The position numbers were made by a program, and so were the translations under genes. Positions 50,631 through 59,730 of a DNA stretch of 64,000 nucleotides are shown here, in pieces. The notes beneath the pieces were generated by a model that worked only from the letters and a program-made list of their open reading frames with translations, had not been told where the DNA came from and did no database searches. The stretch lies in assembly GCF_000716435.1 (NCBI RefSeq), contig NZ_JNWO01000003.1:372001-436000 (forward strand), in the 5' to 3' direction. This DNA comes from Streptomyces xylophagus. GTDB taxonomy: Bacteria; Actinomycetota; Actinomycetes; Streptomycetales; Streptomycetaceae. Every line of letters begins with the position of its first letter. The stretch's first letter is position 1.

Positions 50631-50712
50631 CCTGTCGCCGTTCTCCGGCACCCTTCCCGAGTTCTCGCTGATCACGTCCGCCCTGCGCACTGACACGTGA
50701 CGGCGGCTCCGG

Positions 50713-50756
50713 CCTGCTCTGTTCTCCCTCTCTGCTCATTTCCCCCTTTCCCTTCG
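50713..50756 (+). promoter_or_regulatory. Pyrimidine-rich tract in the leader, possible Rho-loading site
   Basis: 44 bases with only four purines, including TCATTTCCCCCTTTCCCTTC, lie after the leader peptide and just before the ribosome site of the first gene. In an attenuation model, this RNA would be exposed to Rho when the leader is translated fully and shielded or bypassed when ribosomes stall. Inference. Confidence 0.4.
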
Positions 50757-50773
50757 TTGGGAGCTGTCACCCC

Positions 50774-51493
50774 ATGCCCTCTTCCGCCCTCTCCTCCTGG
50801 GACGAACCCGAAGGCCTCGCCGCGCGCGGCACGTTGATCGTGCTGGCCGGGCGGGGCGAACACGGCGGTGTCTACGAGCGGTTCGGCCGCCGGCTCGCCT
50901 TCGACGCCTACCGCGTCCGTGCCCTCGGCGACCCGACCGCCGACCCCGCCGTACTGGAGCAGGCCGCCAAGCTGCTCGCCGACGAGTCGCTGCCCGGCCC
51001 GAAGGTGCTGGTCGGTTCCGACACGGGAGCGCGCTACGCCCTTCAGCTCGCCGCCGAGCAGACCGCGGGCGTCGACGCGCTGATCCTGGCCGGGCTGCCC
51101 ACCGGCGCCTGGGCATCGGGGAGTTGGGAGGAGGAGGCAGCGGCACGCACCGCCTGCCCGACCCATCAGGGCCGCCTCACCAACGACCCCGCCTTCCGGC
51201 GCGGTGCCATCGGCGAGACCCCCGACCTGCCCGAACCGCGCCTCGACCTGGTGCGCGTCCCGGTCCTCGCCCTGCACGGCAAGGACGACACGGTGAGCCC
51301 CCTGGACCAGGCACTGAACGTCTACGACGGTCACCCGGGCGTCCACACCGTGGTCTTCCACGACGGCCGGCACGACGTCCTCAACGACGCCCTGCACCGC
51401 ACCGTCGCCGCGACGGTCGTGCTCTTCCTCGAACGACTCCGGCTCACCACCGACAGCTCCGAACTGCCCCTGATCGCCGAGGAGTTGGCATGA
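50774..51493 (+). CDS. Alpha/beta hydrolase of the sulfonate operon
   Basis: 239 residues with an alpha/beta-hydrolase fold. LIVLAGRGEHGGVYERF carries the oxyanion region, VGSDTGARYALQLAA the nucleophile elbow, LALHGKDDTVSP the acid Asp and HDGRHDVLND the His. The elbow reads G-S-D-T-G, so the nucleophile may be Asp, as in haloalkane dehalogenases and epoxide hydrolases, rather than Ser. It may hydrolyse a sulfur compound ester, but the substrate is unknown. GGGAG precedes the ATG, and the stop overlaps the rhodanese start (ATGA). Confidence 0.8.
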   Translation: MPSSALSSWDEPEGLAARGTLIVLAGRGEHGGVYERFGRRLAFDAYRVRALGDPTADPAVLEQAAKLLADESLPGPKVLVGSDTGARYALQLAAEQTAGVDALILAGLPTGAWASGSWEEEAAARTACPTHQGRLTNDPAFRRGAIGETPDLPEPRLDLVRVPVLALHGKDDTVSPLDQALNVYDGHPGVHTVVFHDGRHDVLNDALHRTVAATVVLFLERLRLTTDSSELPLIAEELA

Positions 51494-52335
51494 GCGCCCG
51501 CGTCACGACCACGGTCGCCGAGCTGGCCGGGCTCCTCGGCTCCGAGCGACCGCCCGTACTGCTCGACGTCCGCTGGGCCCTGGGCGATCCGTACGGCCGC
51601 GACCACTACGCCGACGGACACATCCCCGGCGCGGTCTACGTCGACCTGGACACCGAGCTGGCCGCACCGCCGAGCCCCGAGGGCGGCCGGCATCCGCTCC
51701 CCGACTTCGCGGAACTGCAGGAATCCGCCCGCCGTTGGGGCATAGGCGACGGACGGTCCGTCGTCGTCTACGACGACCTGGGCAACACGGCCGCCGCACG
51801 CGCCTGGTGGCTGCTGCAGTACGCGGGAGTCACCGAAGTGACCCTGCTGGACGGGGCGTTGGGTGCCTGGCGGACAGCGGGACTGCCACTGGAGTCCGGG
51901 ATTCCCGCCGATCCGACTCCCGGTGACGTCGAACTCCGCGCGGGTGCGCTGCCGGTCACCGATGCCGACGGTGCCGCCGAACTCGCCGTGTCCGGGCTGC
52001 TGTTGGACGCCCGTGCCGGTGAGCGCTACCGGGGTGAGGTCGAGCCGGTGGACCCGCGTGCCGGGCACATTCCGGGGGCTGTGTCCGCGCCGACCGGGGA
52101 GAACCTCGCGGCGGACGGGACGTTCCTGTCGCCCGAGCTGCTGCGCAAGCGGTTCGAGGAGCGGGGGGCCGGGGACGCGGAGCGCATCGGCGTGTACTGC
52201 GGGTCCGGTGTCACCGCCGCCCATCAGATCGCGGCGCTGGAGATCGCCGGGTTCGAGGCGACGCTCTTCCCGGGTTCCTGGTCCGCCTGGTCCGCCGATC
52301 CCGCGCGCCCGGCGGCGACGGGAGACCGGCCATGA
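51490..52335 (+). CDS. Sulfurtransferase with two rhodanese domains
   Basis: 281 residues. The first rhodanese domain (1-125) has Asp where the active Cys should be (VVVYDDLGNTAA). The second (155-275) has the catalytic Cys in VYCGSGVTAAHQI, the arrangement of thiosulfate or 3-mercaptopyruvate sulfurtransferases. It passes sulfane sulfur to cyanide or a thiol acceptor. It overlaps the hydrolase stop and the next permease start (ATGA), so it is coupled. In this operon it probably handles sulfite or thiosulfate from sulfonate breakdown. Confidence 0.88.
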   Translation: MSARVTTTVAELAGLLGSERPPVLLDVRWALGDPYGRDHYADGHIPGAVYVDLDTELAAPPSPEGGRHPLPDFAELQESARRWGIGDGRSVVVYDDLGNTAAARAWWLLQYAGVTEVTLLDGALGAWRTAGLPLESGIPADPTPGDVELRAGALPVTDADGAAELAVSGLLLDARAGERYRGEVEPVDPRAGHIPGAVSAPTGENLAADGTFLSPELLRKRFEERGAGDAERIGVYCGSGVTAAHQIAALEIAGFEATLFPGSWSAWSADPARPAATGDRP

Positions 52336-53213
52336 CGACGAAACCCCTCAACGCGGCCGTACTGCCTGTGCAGTCGGCGCCCGCGGACACGGTTCAGCCG
52401 ACCGCGCGCGTCACGATCCGGGGCAGGGCGAAGACCTCGCGTCGTTTCACCGTCCCCCGTTCCGTGCGGCGGGCCGCCGGACCTGTGGGCCTCGTCCTGC
52501 TCTGGTTCCTGACCTCGGCCACCGGTGTGCTCCCCGAGTCCGTGCTGGCCTCCCCCGTCGACGTCCTGCGCCAGGCCGTCGACCTCACCAAGAACGGTGA
52601 ACTGCCCAGCGCCATCGCCGCGTCGGGCCGCCGCGCCGCCATCGGATTCCTCATCGGCGCGACCGTCGCGCTGACACTGTCGCTGGTGGCCGGGCTGTTC
52701 CGGCTCGGCGAGGACGTCATCGACTCCTCGATGGGCATGTTCCGGGCGATCCCCTGGGTGGGTCTCATCCCACTGTTCATCGTCTGGTTCGGCATCGAGG
52801 AGACCCCGAAGATCGCACTGGTGGCGCTCGGCGTGACGTACCCGCTGTACTTCAACATCTACGGCGGCATCCGCTCCACCGACGCCCAACTCGTCGAGGC
52901 CGCACGGATGATGGGGCTCGGCCGCTTCGGTCTGATCAAGTACGTCATCCTGCCGAGCGCGCTGCCCGGGGCACTCGTGGGCCTGCGGTACGCGCTGTCC
53001 ACCGCGTGGCTCGCGCTGGTCTTCGCCGAGCAGGTCAACGCGGACGCGGGGCTCGGCTATCTGATGAGCAACGCCCAGCAGTACTTCCGTACGGACGTCA
53101 TCGTGCTGTGCCTCGTCGTGTACGCGCTGCTCGGCCTCGCCTGCGACTTCGCCGTACGGATTCTGTCGCGCCGCCTGCTGACCTGGCGGGCCAACTTCGA
53201 GGGCGAGGCGTAG
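52332..53213 (+). CDS. Sulfonate-type ABC transporter permease (SsuC-like)
   Basis: 293 residues with six TM helices after a basic N-terminal tail of about 45 residues. The EAA loop is EAARMMGLGRFGLIKYVILP, and ISGVGLG-type conserved surroundings are represented by VNADAGLGYLMSNAQQYF. It belongs to the SsuC/TauC/NrtB family of permeases for sulfonates, taurine or nitrate. The sulfur-gene context supports sulfonates. It is followed after two bases by the ATPase gene. Confidence 0.85.
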   Translation: MTTKPLNAAVLPVQSAPADTVQPTARVTIRGRAKTSRRFTVPRSVRRAAGPVGLVLLWFLTSATGVLPESVLASPVDVLRQAVDLTKNGELPSAIAASGRRAAIGFLIGATVALTLSLVAGLFRLGEDVIDSSMGMFRAIPWVGLIPLFIVWFGIEETPKIALVALGVTYPLYFNIYGGIRSTDAQLVEAARMMGLGRFGLIKYVILPSALPGALVGLRYALSTAWLALVFAEQVNADAGLGYLMSNAQQYFRTDVIVLCLVVYALLGLACDFAVRILSRRLLTWRANFEGEA

Positions 53214-53215
53214 AG

Positions 53216-53932
53216 ATGGCCAACTCCGTGGAAATACGGGGGCTTTCGCGGGCCTTCGACGGCAACACCGTGCTGCACGCACTCGATCTGGACATCCGTG
53301 AGGGCGAGTTCGTGGCCCTGCTCGGGCACAGCGGCTGCGGCAAGTCGACGCTGCTGCGGATTCTCGCCGGGCTCGACGACGAGATCGGCGGCGAGGTGAC
53401 CGTGCCGGCGCGGCGCAGCGCGGCCTTCCAATCGCCCCGGCTGCTGCCCTGGTTGAAGGTGTGGCGCAATGTGGTGCTCGGACTGCCGGGCCGCCCGGAC
53501 CGGGACCTCGCCCTCAAGGCGCTCGACGAGGTCGGCATCGCGGAGCGCGCCACCGTATGGCCCAAGACGCTGTCCGGCGGTCAGGCACAGCGGGTCTCCC
53601 TCGCCCGTGCTCTGGTCCGTGAGCCCGAACTCCTGCTCCTTGACGAGCCGTTCGGTGCGCTGGACGCGCTGACCCGGGGCAAGGTGCAGGCGCTCGTCGC
53701 CGAGCTGTGGCGGCTGCACGGATGCGCGATCCTCCTGGTCACCCATGACGTGGAGGAGGCGCTGCTGCTCGCCGACCGGGTCCTGGTGATGGACGAGGGC
53801 CGTATCGCCCACGAGTTGACCGTCGACCTGCCCCGCCCGCGTGACCTGACCGCCCCCGAGTTCGTGACCCTGCGCGCCCGCCTCCTGAACTGGCTCGGCG
53901 TGACCCGCACCCTGGAAGGAACCCCCTCGTGA
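53216..53932 (+). CDS. Sulfonate-type ABC transporter ATPase (SsuB-like)
   Basis: 238 residues with all ATPase motifs: Walker A GHSGCGKST, Q-loop AAFQSPRLLPWL, signature LSGGQAQR, Walker B LLLLDEPFGALD and the H-loop VTHD. The LLPWLKVWRN stretch after the Q-loop is typical of the SsuB/TauB group. It powers uptake with the preceding permease. ATG 53216 is two bases after the permease stop and its own stop overlaps the next GTG. Confidence 0.9.
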   Translation: MANSVEIRGLSRAFDGNTVLHALDLDIREGEFVALLGHSGCGKSTLLRILAGLDDEIGGEVTVPARRSAAFQSPRLLPWLKVWRNVVLGLPGRPDRDLALKALDEVGIAERATVWPKTLSGGQAQRVSLARALVREPELLLLDEPFGALDALTRGKVQALVAELWRLHGCAILLVTHDVEEALLLADRVLVMDEGRIAHELTVDLPRPRDLTAPEFVTLRARLLNWLGVTRTLEGTPS

Positions 53933-54897
53933 TCCGCAGAATCGCCGCCGCCACCCTGAGCCTGACCTCCCTGCTGGCGTTGAGCGCCTGCGGCGCCGAC
54001 TCCTCGGCGGACACCTCCGCCGGCAAGCAGGTCACTCTCACCATCGGCGACCAGGCCAAGACGCTCCAGACGATCATCGCCGCGTCGGACGCGCTCAAGG
54101 GCGCCAAGTACAAGGTGAAGTGGGCCGAGTTCCAGGGTGCTGCCCCGCTCTACCAGGCCGTGCAGGCGGACGCCGCCGACACCGGGTTCTCCGCCGACCT
54201 GCCCGCGCTCCAGGCGCTCAGCGGTGGCGTCAAGATCAAGAACGTCGCCGCCCTCAAGAACGACGGCACGCACGTCGGGATCGTCGTCCGCAAGGACTCC
54301 GGCATCGACAGCGTGAAGGACCTCAAGGGCCAGAAGGTCGTGGTGTCCTCGGCGAAGGGCAGCGTCTCGGAGTATCTGCTGGCCAACGTCCTCAAGCAGA
54401 ACGGGCTCAGCTACAAGGACGTCAAGGTCCAGTACCTGCTGCCGACCGACGCGCAGGCCGCGTTCGCCTCCGGGAAGGTCAAGATCTGGGCGACCTTCGG
54501 CGTCTACCAGGCCGTCGGCCTGGAGCAGGGCGGCAAGCTCCTCGTCGACGGCGGGGACGGCCGGGTCAGCGGCATCGGTTACATCAACGCCTCCGACAAG
54601 GCCCTCGCGAACTCCGCGAAGAAGACCGCCCTGAGCGACTTCCTCCAGCGGCTGAGCACGGCCCTGAAGTGGACCAGCACCCACAAGGACGCCTACGCGA
54701 AGGCCATCGAGGAGCGCAACGGCGCCGACGCCTCCGTGGCGAAGACGCTCGCCTCCGCCGCCTACAGCCAGGTGCTGCCGATCACGTCGGACGTCAACAC
54801 GACGGTCCAGCAGGTGGCCGACCTCATGAACAGCATCGGGGTCCTCGACCCGAACGTGGACGTGGCGAAGACCGCCGACACCTCTCTGCTCAAGTGA
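53929..54897 (+). CDS. Sulfonate-binding lipoprotein (SsuA-like)
   Basis: 322 residues. The signal peptide MIRRIAAATLSLTSLLALSA ends at a lipobox Cys (LSAC), so it is anchored outside the membrane. The mature protein is a type-2 periplasmic-binding fold of the SsuA/NMT1 family (VTLTIGDQAKTLQTIIAASD; VKDLKGQKVVVSSAKGSVSE; AFASGKVKIWATFGVYQAVG). It hands an aliphatic sulfonate to the SsuC-like permease. The GTG start overlaps the ATPase stop. Confidence 0.88.
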   Translation: MIRRIAAATLSLTSLLALSACGADSSADTSAGKQVTLTIGDQAKTLQTIIAASDALKGAKYKVKWAEFQGAAPLYQAVQADAADTGFSADLPALQALSGGVKIKNVAALKNDGTHVGIVVRKDSGIDSVKDLKGQKVVVSSAKGSVSEYLLANVLKQNGLSYKDVKVQYLLPTDAQAAFASGKVKIWATFGVYQAVGLEQGGKLLVDGGDGRVSGIGYINASDKALANSAKKTALSDFLQRLSTALKWTSTHKDAYAKAIEERNGADASVAKTLASAAYSQVLPITSDVNTTVQQVADLMNSIGVLDPNVDVAKTADTSLLK

Positions 54898-54920
54898 CCT
54901 TCGCTTCTTAGGAGTTGCTC

Positions 54921-56021
54921 ATGTCTGTCGAGTTCATCAGCGCCGTCCACACCGACTCCGGGGCCTCGGGTCCCGCCGCGTCGAGCCGTACCGGCCTCGA
55001 CGTCGACCACCTGCGCAAGTACGCCCGGGCGCTCGACGACGGCGGCTTCGACCACACCCTGGTCGCTTACCACTCGGCCTCGCCCGACGCCTTCCAGATC
55101 GCCCAGTTCGTCGCCACCCACACCGAGCGGATCCGCCCGATCCTCGCGCACCGGCCCGGCGTCATCTTCCCGACGCACGCGGCCCGTGCCCTGGCCACGC
55201 TGGACCAGATCAGCAACGGCCGGCTCACCCTGCACATCATCTCCGGGGGCAGCGACGAGGAGCAGCGCCGGGAGGGCGACTACCTCAACAAGGCGGAGCG
55301 GTACGAGCGTTCGGACGAGTACATCCAGATCCTGCGGAAGGTGTGGGAGGCCGAGGGGCCCGTCTCGCACGAGGGCAAGCACTTCCGCTTCGAGGGCTAC
55401 TACTCCGATGTGAAGCCGGTGAACGGGCTGGTCCCGATCTCCGTCGGCGGCTCCTCCCAGGACGCTTACCGGGTCGGCGGCCAGCAGGGCGACATCTTCG
55501 GCCTGTGGGGCGAGCCGCTCAAGGAGACGGCCGAGCAGATCGCCTCCGTCAACGCGGTCGCGGACGCCGCCGGGCGCCCCCATCCCCGTATCTGGGTGTC
55601 GTTCCGCCCGATCATCGCGCCCACCGAGGAACTGGCCTGGGAGAAGGCCCACCGCACCCTCGGCGTCCTCAAGGACCAGGCGAAGAACACCGAGTTGCTC
55701 CGCCACTACCGCACCACCGGCCGCCCTGCCAACGTCGGCTCGCAGCGGCTGCTCGACATCGCCGAGCGCGGCGAGGTCCAGGACCGCTGCCTGTGGACCG
55801 CCCCCGCCGTCGCCACGAATGCCGCCGGCGCGTCAACTGCCCTTGTGGGCACGCCCGAGACCGTCGCGCAGGCACTCCTCGACTACGTCGACATCGGCTG
55901 CGACCTGCTGTCGATCCGCGGCTACGACCCGCTCAACGACGCGATCGACTACGCCCGTCACGTCCTGCCCCTGGTCCGCCAGGAACTCGCCCACCGGGCG
56001 ACGACCTCACAGGCCGCCTGA
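54921..56021 (+). CDS. Alkanesulfonate-monooxygenase-like luciferase-fold enzyme (SsuD-like)
   Basis: 366 residues, bacterial-luciferase superfamily. RLTLHIISGGSDEEQRREGD with the FMN-phosphate loop, FRFEGYYSDVKPVNGLVPI and IWVSFRPIIAPTEELAWE match SsuD-like FMNH2-dependent monooxygenases, which release sulfite from a C-sulfonate with O2. ATG 54921 has AGGAG six bases upstream. It lies between two binding-lipoprotein genes. No flavin reductase is in the operon, so FMNH2 must come from elsewhere. Confidence 0.88.
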   Translation: MSVEFISAVHTDSGASGPAASSRTGLDVDHLRKYARALDDGGFDHTLVAYHSASPDAFQIAQFVATHTERIRPILAHRPGVIFPTHAARALATLDQISNGRLTLHIISGGSDEEQRREGDYLNKAERYERSDEYIQILRKVWEAEGPVSHEGKHFRFEGYYSDVKPVNGLVPISVGGSSQDAYRVGGQQGDIFGLWGEPLKETAEQIASVNAVADAAGRPHPRIWVSFRPIIAPTEELAWEKAHRTLGVLKDQAKNTELLRHYRTTGRPANVGSQRLLDIAERGEVQDRCLWTAPAVATNAAGASTALVGTPETVAQALLDYVDIGCDLLSIRGYDPLNDAIDYARHVLPLVRQELAHRATTSQAA

Positions 56022-56064
56022 ACCACTCCCCCTTCCTGATTGCGAACTCCCCTATGGAGACTCC

Positions 56065-57072
56065 GTGTTGTTCCGAAGCACCCTGCGCGCGTCCGCCGCC
56101 GCCCTCGCCCTTCTCCTGCCGTTCGCCGCGGCCTGCGGAGGGAGCGCGAAGGCCGAGTCCTCGTCCGACGTCTCCTCCGTGACCCTGCGCGTCGGTGACA
56201 CCGGCTGGAAGGTCAGCGAGGCCGTCCTCAAGTACGCCCACCTCGACGACACCCCGTACAAAGTGAAGTGGAACCTCTTCCAGGGCGGCGACCTGCAACT
56301 CCAGGCGATCCGCGCCGGAGCACTGGACCTGGCCTCCTCCAGCGAGATCCCGCCCCTCTTCTCGGCCGCCGACGGCAAACCCAACTTCAAGGTCGTCGCC
56401 GTCCAGCGCGGCACCACCCTCAACCAAGAAGTCGTCGTCCCCAAGGGCTCCAAGGTGACCGACATCGCCGGCCTGAAGGGCAAGAAGGTCGGCTACGTCC
56501 AGAACACCACCGCCCACTACTTCCTGTACGAGCTGCTGAAGCGGGCCGGCCTCAAGTGGTCGGACATCGACGCCAAGCCGCTGCTCCCCAACGACGGCCT
56601 CGCGGCCCTGAACGGCGGCTCCATCGACGCCTTCGCCTCCTACGGCACGTCGATCATCACCGCTCATCAGCAGGGCGCCACCACCATCGGCTCCGGCGCG
56701 GACATCCTGTCCGGCAACTTCCTCTGGTCCGCGCGTGACAGCGTCCTGAAGAGCCCCGCCCAGAAGGCCGCCGCGGCCGACCTGATCGCCCGGATCACCA
56801 AGGCGTACGCCTACGTCCGCGACGGCCACGAGGACGGCTTCGCGAAGGTCACCGCCGACGCCACCCATCAGCCGCTGGCGCAGGCCAAGTCGGACCTGAT
56901 CGCCGCGCAGAAGCAACGGCCCACGCAGGCCAGGACAGTCGGCGACGACACGATCGCCTCCCAGCAGAAGGTGGCCGACGCCTTCACCGAACTCGGCGCG
57001 CTCAAGAAGCACTTGGACGTGAAGTCCTTCTGGACCACCGCACTCAACTCCGACCTGAAGAAGGCCCTGTGA
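56065..57072 (+). CDS. Second sulfonate-type binding lipoprotein
   Basis: 335 residues. The signal peptide ends at the lipobox FAAAC (Cys near residue 22). It has the same SsuA/NMT1-like fold (VTLRVGDTGWKVSEAVLKYA; DIAGLKGKKVGYVQNTTAHY; ALNGGSIDAFASYGTSIITA) but is clearly diverged from the 53929 protein. GTG 56065 is chosen because GGAG stands five bases before. With only one permease and ATPase in the operon, two binding proteins probably share them and widen the range of substrates. It overlaps the next GTG start. Confidence 0.82.
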   Translation: MLFRSTLRASAAALALLLPFAAACGGSAKAESSSDVSSVTLRVGDTGWKVSEAVLKYAHLDDTPYKVKWNLFQGGDLQLQAIRAGALDLASSSEIPPLFSAADGKPNFKVVAVQRGTTLNQEVVVPKGSKVTDIAGLKGKKVGYVQNTTAHYFLYELLKRAGLKWSDIDAKPLLPNDGLAALNGGSIDAFASYGTSIITAHQQGATTIGSGADILSGNFLWSARDSVLKSPAQKAAAADLIARITKAYAYVRDGHEDGFAKVTADATHQPLAQAKSDLIAAQKQRPTQARTVGDDTIASQQKVADAFTELGALKKHLDVKSFWTTALNSDLKKAL

Positions 57073-58175
57073 CCGCGCGCATCGCCGAACTGGCCGCCGG
57101 CTACGACCAGTCGGGCGCCTTCCCCGCCGAGTCCCTCCGCATCGCCCACGAGGCCGGGCTGCTCACCGCGACCATCGGTGAGCAGTACGGCGGCCGGGGC
57201 GCCCGGGTCGAGGAGTCCGCGCGCATCCTCCACCGGATCGGCCGGGGCGACCCGTCCGTCGCCCTGATCGCGGCGATGACCCTCAACACGCACGCGCGGC
57301 AGGCCGTGCAGCCGCACTGGCCCGAGGAGTTGTACGCGCGTGTCGTGAAGGAGTCGTTCGAGCGGCCGGTGCTCGTCAACCACGCGCGCGTGGAGCCCGA
57401 GTTGGGCTCCCCCGCGCGCGGCGGACTCCCCTCGACGCTCGCCCGGCGCACCCCCGACGGCTGGTCACTGAGCGGCACCAAGCGCTTCGTGACCGGCGCG
57501 GAGGGCCTGGACTGGTTCCTCGTGTGGGCCACCACCGACGAGCGGGAGCCGCGTGTCGGCACCTTCCTGGTGCCGGGTGGCTCCCCCGGTATCGAGATCA
57601 CCGGCCGCTGGGACCAGTTGGGGCTGCGGGCCAGCGGCAGTCACGACGTGACGTTCCGGGACGTGGAGATCCCGTACGAGCACGTCATCGGTATCGGCCC
57701 GTACGGCGCGTCCGCCGAGCAGGACAACCGGGCGGGCGCGGCCCTCCATCTCCCCCTCGCCGCCCTCTACTTGGGGGTGGCGCGGGCGGCGCAGTCCTTC
57801 TTCCACACGTTCGCGCACGAGCGTGTGCCCGCCAACCTCGGTCATCCGGTGGCCCGTACGGAGCGCTTCCGCAGGACCGCCGGGGAGATCGAGGTACTGC
57901 TCGCCGCCGCCGAGCAGCTGGTGTTCGACGGAGCCGCCCGGGTGGACGCCGCCGACTCCACGTACACCCCCGAACAGGCCCTGGGGGCACGGGTGTTGGC
58001 GGACCGGAACGGTGTGCGGTCGGTTGAGCTGGCGGTACGGCTACTGGGCAATCCCGGGCTCGCCCGGGGCAATCCGCTGGAGCGGCACTTCCGGGACATC
58101 CAGTGCGCACCCGTGCACGCGCCCCAGGAGGACATCTCCCTGCTCGCGATCGGAACCAAGGCGTTGAACCTGTGA
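57069..58175 (+). CDS. Acyl-CoA-dehydrogenase-like flavin monooxygenase (SfnB/DszC-like)
   Basis: 368 residues with the three acyl-CoA dehydrogenase domains (N-terminal helical, FTLQ-type beta, C-terminal helical). Blocks: GEQYGGRGARVEESARIL, LSGTKRFVTGAEGLDWFLVW and GLRASGSHDVTFRDVEIP. The catalytic Glu of true dehydrogenases is not evident. In sulfur operons such proteins are flavin-dependent monooxygenases (SfnB, DszC). Release of sulfur from sulfones or thio compounds is inferred. GTG overlap with the preceding lipoprotein gene shows coupling. Confidence 0.82.
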   Translation: MTARIAELAAGYDQSGAFPAESLRIAHEAGLLTATIGEQYGGRGARVEESARILHRIGRGDPSVALIAAMTLNTHARQAVQPHWPEELYARVVKESFERPVLVNHARVEPELGSPARGGLPSTLARRTPDGWSLSGTKRFVTGAEGLDWFLVWATTDEREPRVGTFLVPGGSPGIEITGRWDQLGLRASGSHDVTFRDVEIPYEHVIGIGPYGASAEQDNRAGAALHLPLAALYLGVARAAQSFFHTFAHERVPANLGHPVARTERFRRTAGEIEVLLAAAEQLVFDGAARVDAADSTYTPEQALGARVLADRNGVRSVELAVRLLGNPGLARGNPLERHFRDIQCAPVHAPQEDISLLAIGTKALNL

Positions 58176-58221
58176 CGGAACCCATGACGGCACGCACAGT
58201 GAAGGTGAAGGTGCGGAACCC

Positions 58222-59598
58222 GTGACCACAGCGCCCCCGACCACCGCCGCCGCCCGGCTTCTCGGTCTGCTCGCCCGGGATCTGCCGCCCGATCAACTGG
58301 CCACGGAGCCACGCACCTTGGCCGCGTTCGCCACGGACCGGTCGGGCACCCGGCCTGACGGTGTCCCGCTCGCCGTGGTGCACGCCCGGCGCACCGAGGA
58401 CGTGACCGTGACGCTCCGGCACGCGAACGCGCTGCGCGTGCCGGTGGTGCCGCGCGGTGCGGGCACCGGTCTGTCGGGCGGGGCGACGGCCGGCGAGGGG
58501 GTGCTCGTGCTGGACCTGTCCGGGATGAACCGCATCCTCGAACTGTCGGCCGACGACCAGCTCGCGGTGGTCGAACCGGGCGTGATCACCGCCGAGTTGG
58601 ACCGGGCGGCAGGCGAACACGGACTGCGCTACGCACCTGATCCGGCGAGCGCGGCGATCTCGACGATCGGCGGGAACATCGCGACCAACGCGGGCGGGCT
58701 GCGGTGCGCGAAGTACGGGGTGACGCGGGACAGCGTGCTCGGTCTGGAGGCCGTGCTCGCCGACGGGACGGTGGTCACGACCGGCCGCCGTACCGTCAAG
58801 GGCGTCACCGGTTACGACCTCACCGCGCTGCTGACCGGCTCCGAGGGCACGCTCGCCGTCATCACGTCGGCGACGCTGCGGCTGCGCCCGGTGCCGGTGG
58901 CGACCGCCACGGTGGCCGCCTACTTCGACTCGTTCGAGGCGGCGGCCGAGGCGTCGTACGCGATCGGGCGGGCCGGCGTCGTACCGGCGCTCGCGGAACT
59001 GCTCGACGGGCCGGTGCTGCGCGCCGTCGATCCGGCGCTGGGCGAGCGCGGGGCGGCGCTGCTGCTGGTGCAGTGCGACGGGGCGGGGGCGACGGTCGAG
59101 GCGGAGCAGGTCGCGCGGGTGCTCGCGCCGACCGCCACCAGCGTGGAGACCACGGCGGACCCGGTCGAGGCGGAGTCCCTGCTGGCTGCCCGTCGGCTCG
59201 CCCTGCCCGCGCTGGAGCGGCTGGGCCGGCCGCTGATCGAGGACATCGCCGTGCCCCGCTCCCGGCTGGCGGAAGCGGCCCGCGAGATCCGTGCCATCTC
59301 GGCGCGGCACGACGTGCCGGTCTACACCCTCGCGCACGCGGCGGACGGGAACCTCCATCCGATCATCGTGGTCGACCCCGCCCTGGACCGGCTGCCGGAC
59401 GCGGCCTGGGAGGCGGCCGGTGAGATCTTCGCGCTGGCGCTGCGGCTCGGCGGGACGTTGACCGGTGAGCACGGTGTCGGGGTGCTGAAGCGGCAGTGGG
59501 TGGCGGACGAACTCGGGCCCACTGCCCACGCGTTGCAGCGGCGACTGAAGGAGGCGTTCGATCCCCGGGGCATCCTCAATCCCGGCAAGACCCTCTGA
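58222..59598 (+). CDS. GlcD-like FAD-linked oxidase
   Basis: 458 residues: PCMH FAD domain (VPVVPRGAGTGLSGGATAGE) and FAD-oxidase C domain with the HAADGNLHP and GEHGVGVLK metal-site motifs. This is the glycolate/D-lactate dehydrogenase family, oxidising alpha-hydroxy acids. It lies 46 bp after the acyl-CoA-dehydrogenase-like gene in the same direction. It might oxidise glycolate or a sulfo-hydroxyacid such as sulfolactate, but it could also be independent. GTG 58222 is chosen with a weak GGTGCGG upstream. Confidence 0.85.
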   Translation: MTTAPPTTAAARLLGLLARDLPPDQLATEPRTLAAFATDRSGTRPDGVPLAVVHARRTEDVTVTLRHANALRVPVVPRGAGTGLSGGATAGEGVLVLDLSGMNRILELSADDQLAVVEPGVITAELDRAAGEHGLRYAPDPASAAISTIGGNIATNAGGLRCAKYGVTRDSVLGLEAVLADGTVVTTGRRTVKGVTGYDLTALLTGSEGTLAVITSATLRLRPVPVATATVAAYFDSFEAAAEASYAIGRAGVVPALAELLDGPVLRAVDPALGERGAALLLVQCDGAGATVEAEQVARVLAPTATSVETTADPVEAESLLAARRLALPALERLGRPLIEDIAVPRSRLAEAAREIRAISARHDVPVYTLAHAADGNLHPIIVVDPALDRLPDAAWEAAGEIFALALRLGGTLTGEHGVGVLKRQWVADELGPTAHALQRRLKEAFDPRGILNPGKTL

Positions 59599-59730
59599 GG
59601 CACCCCGGATCGGATACCGCCGAACGGGTGAGGGTGAAGGAATCGGGGGTGGTGCGGGAGCACGTGCGGTTGGCATGTGCCTCGACCGCCGTCCGAAGTC
59701 ATCACTCATCACCACCGATGCCGGGTAGCT

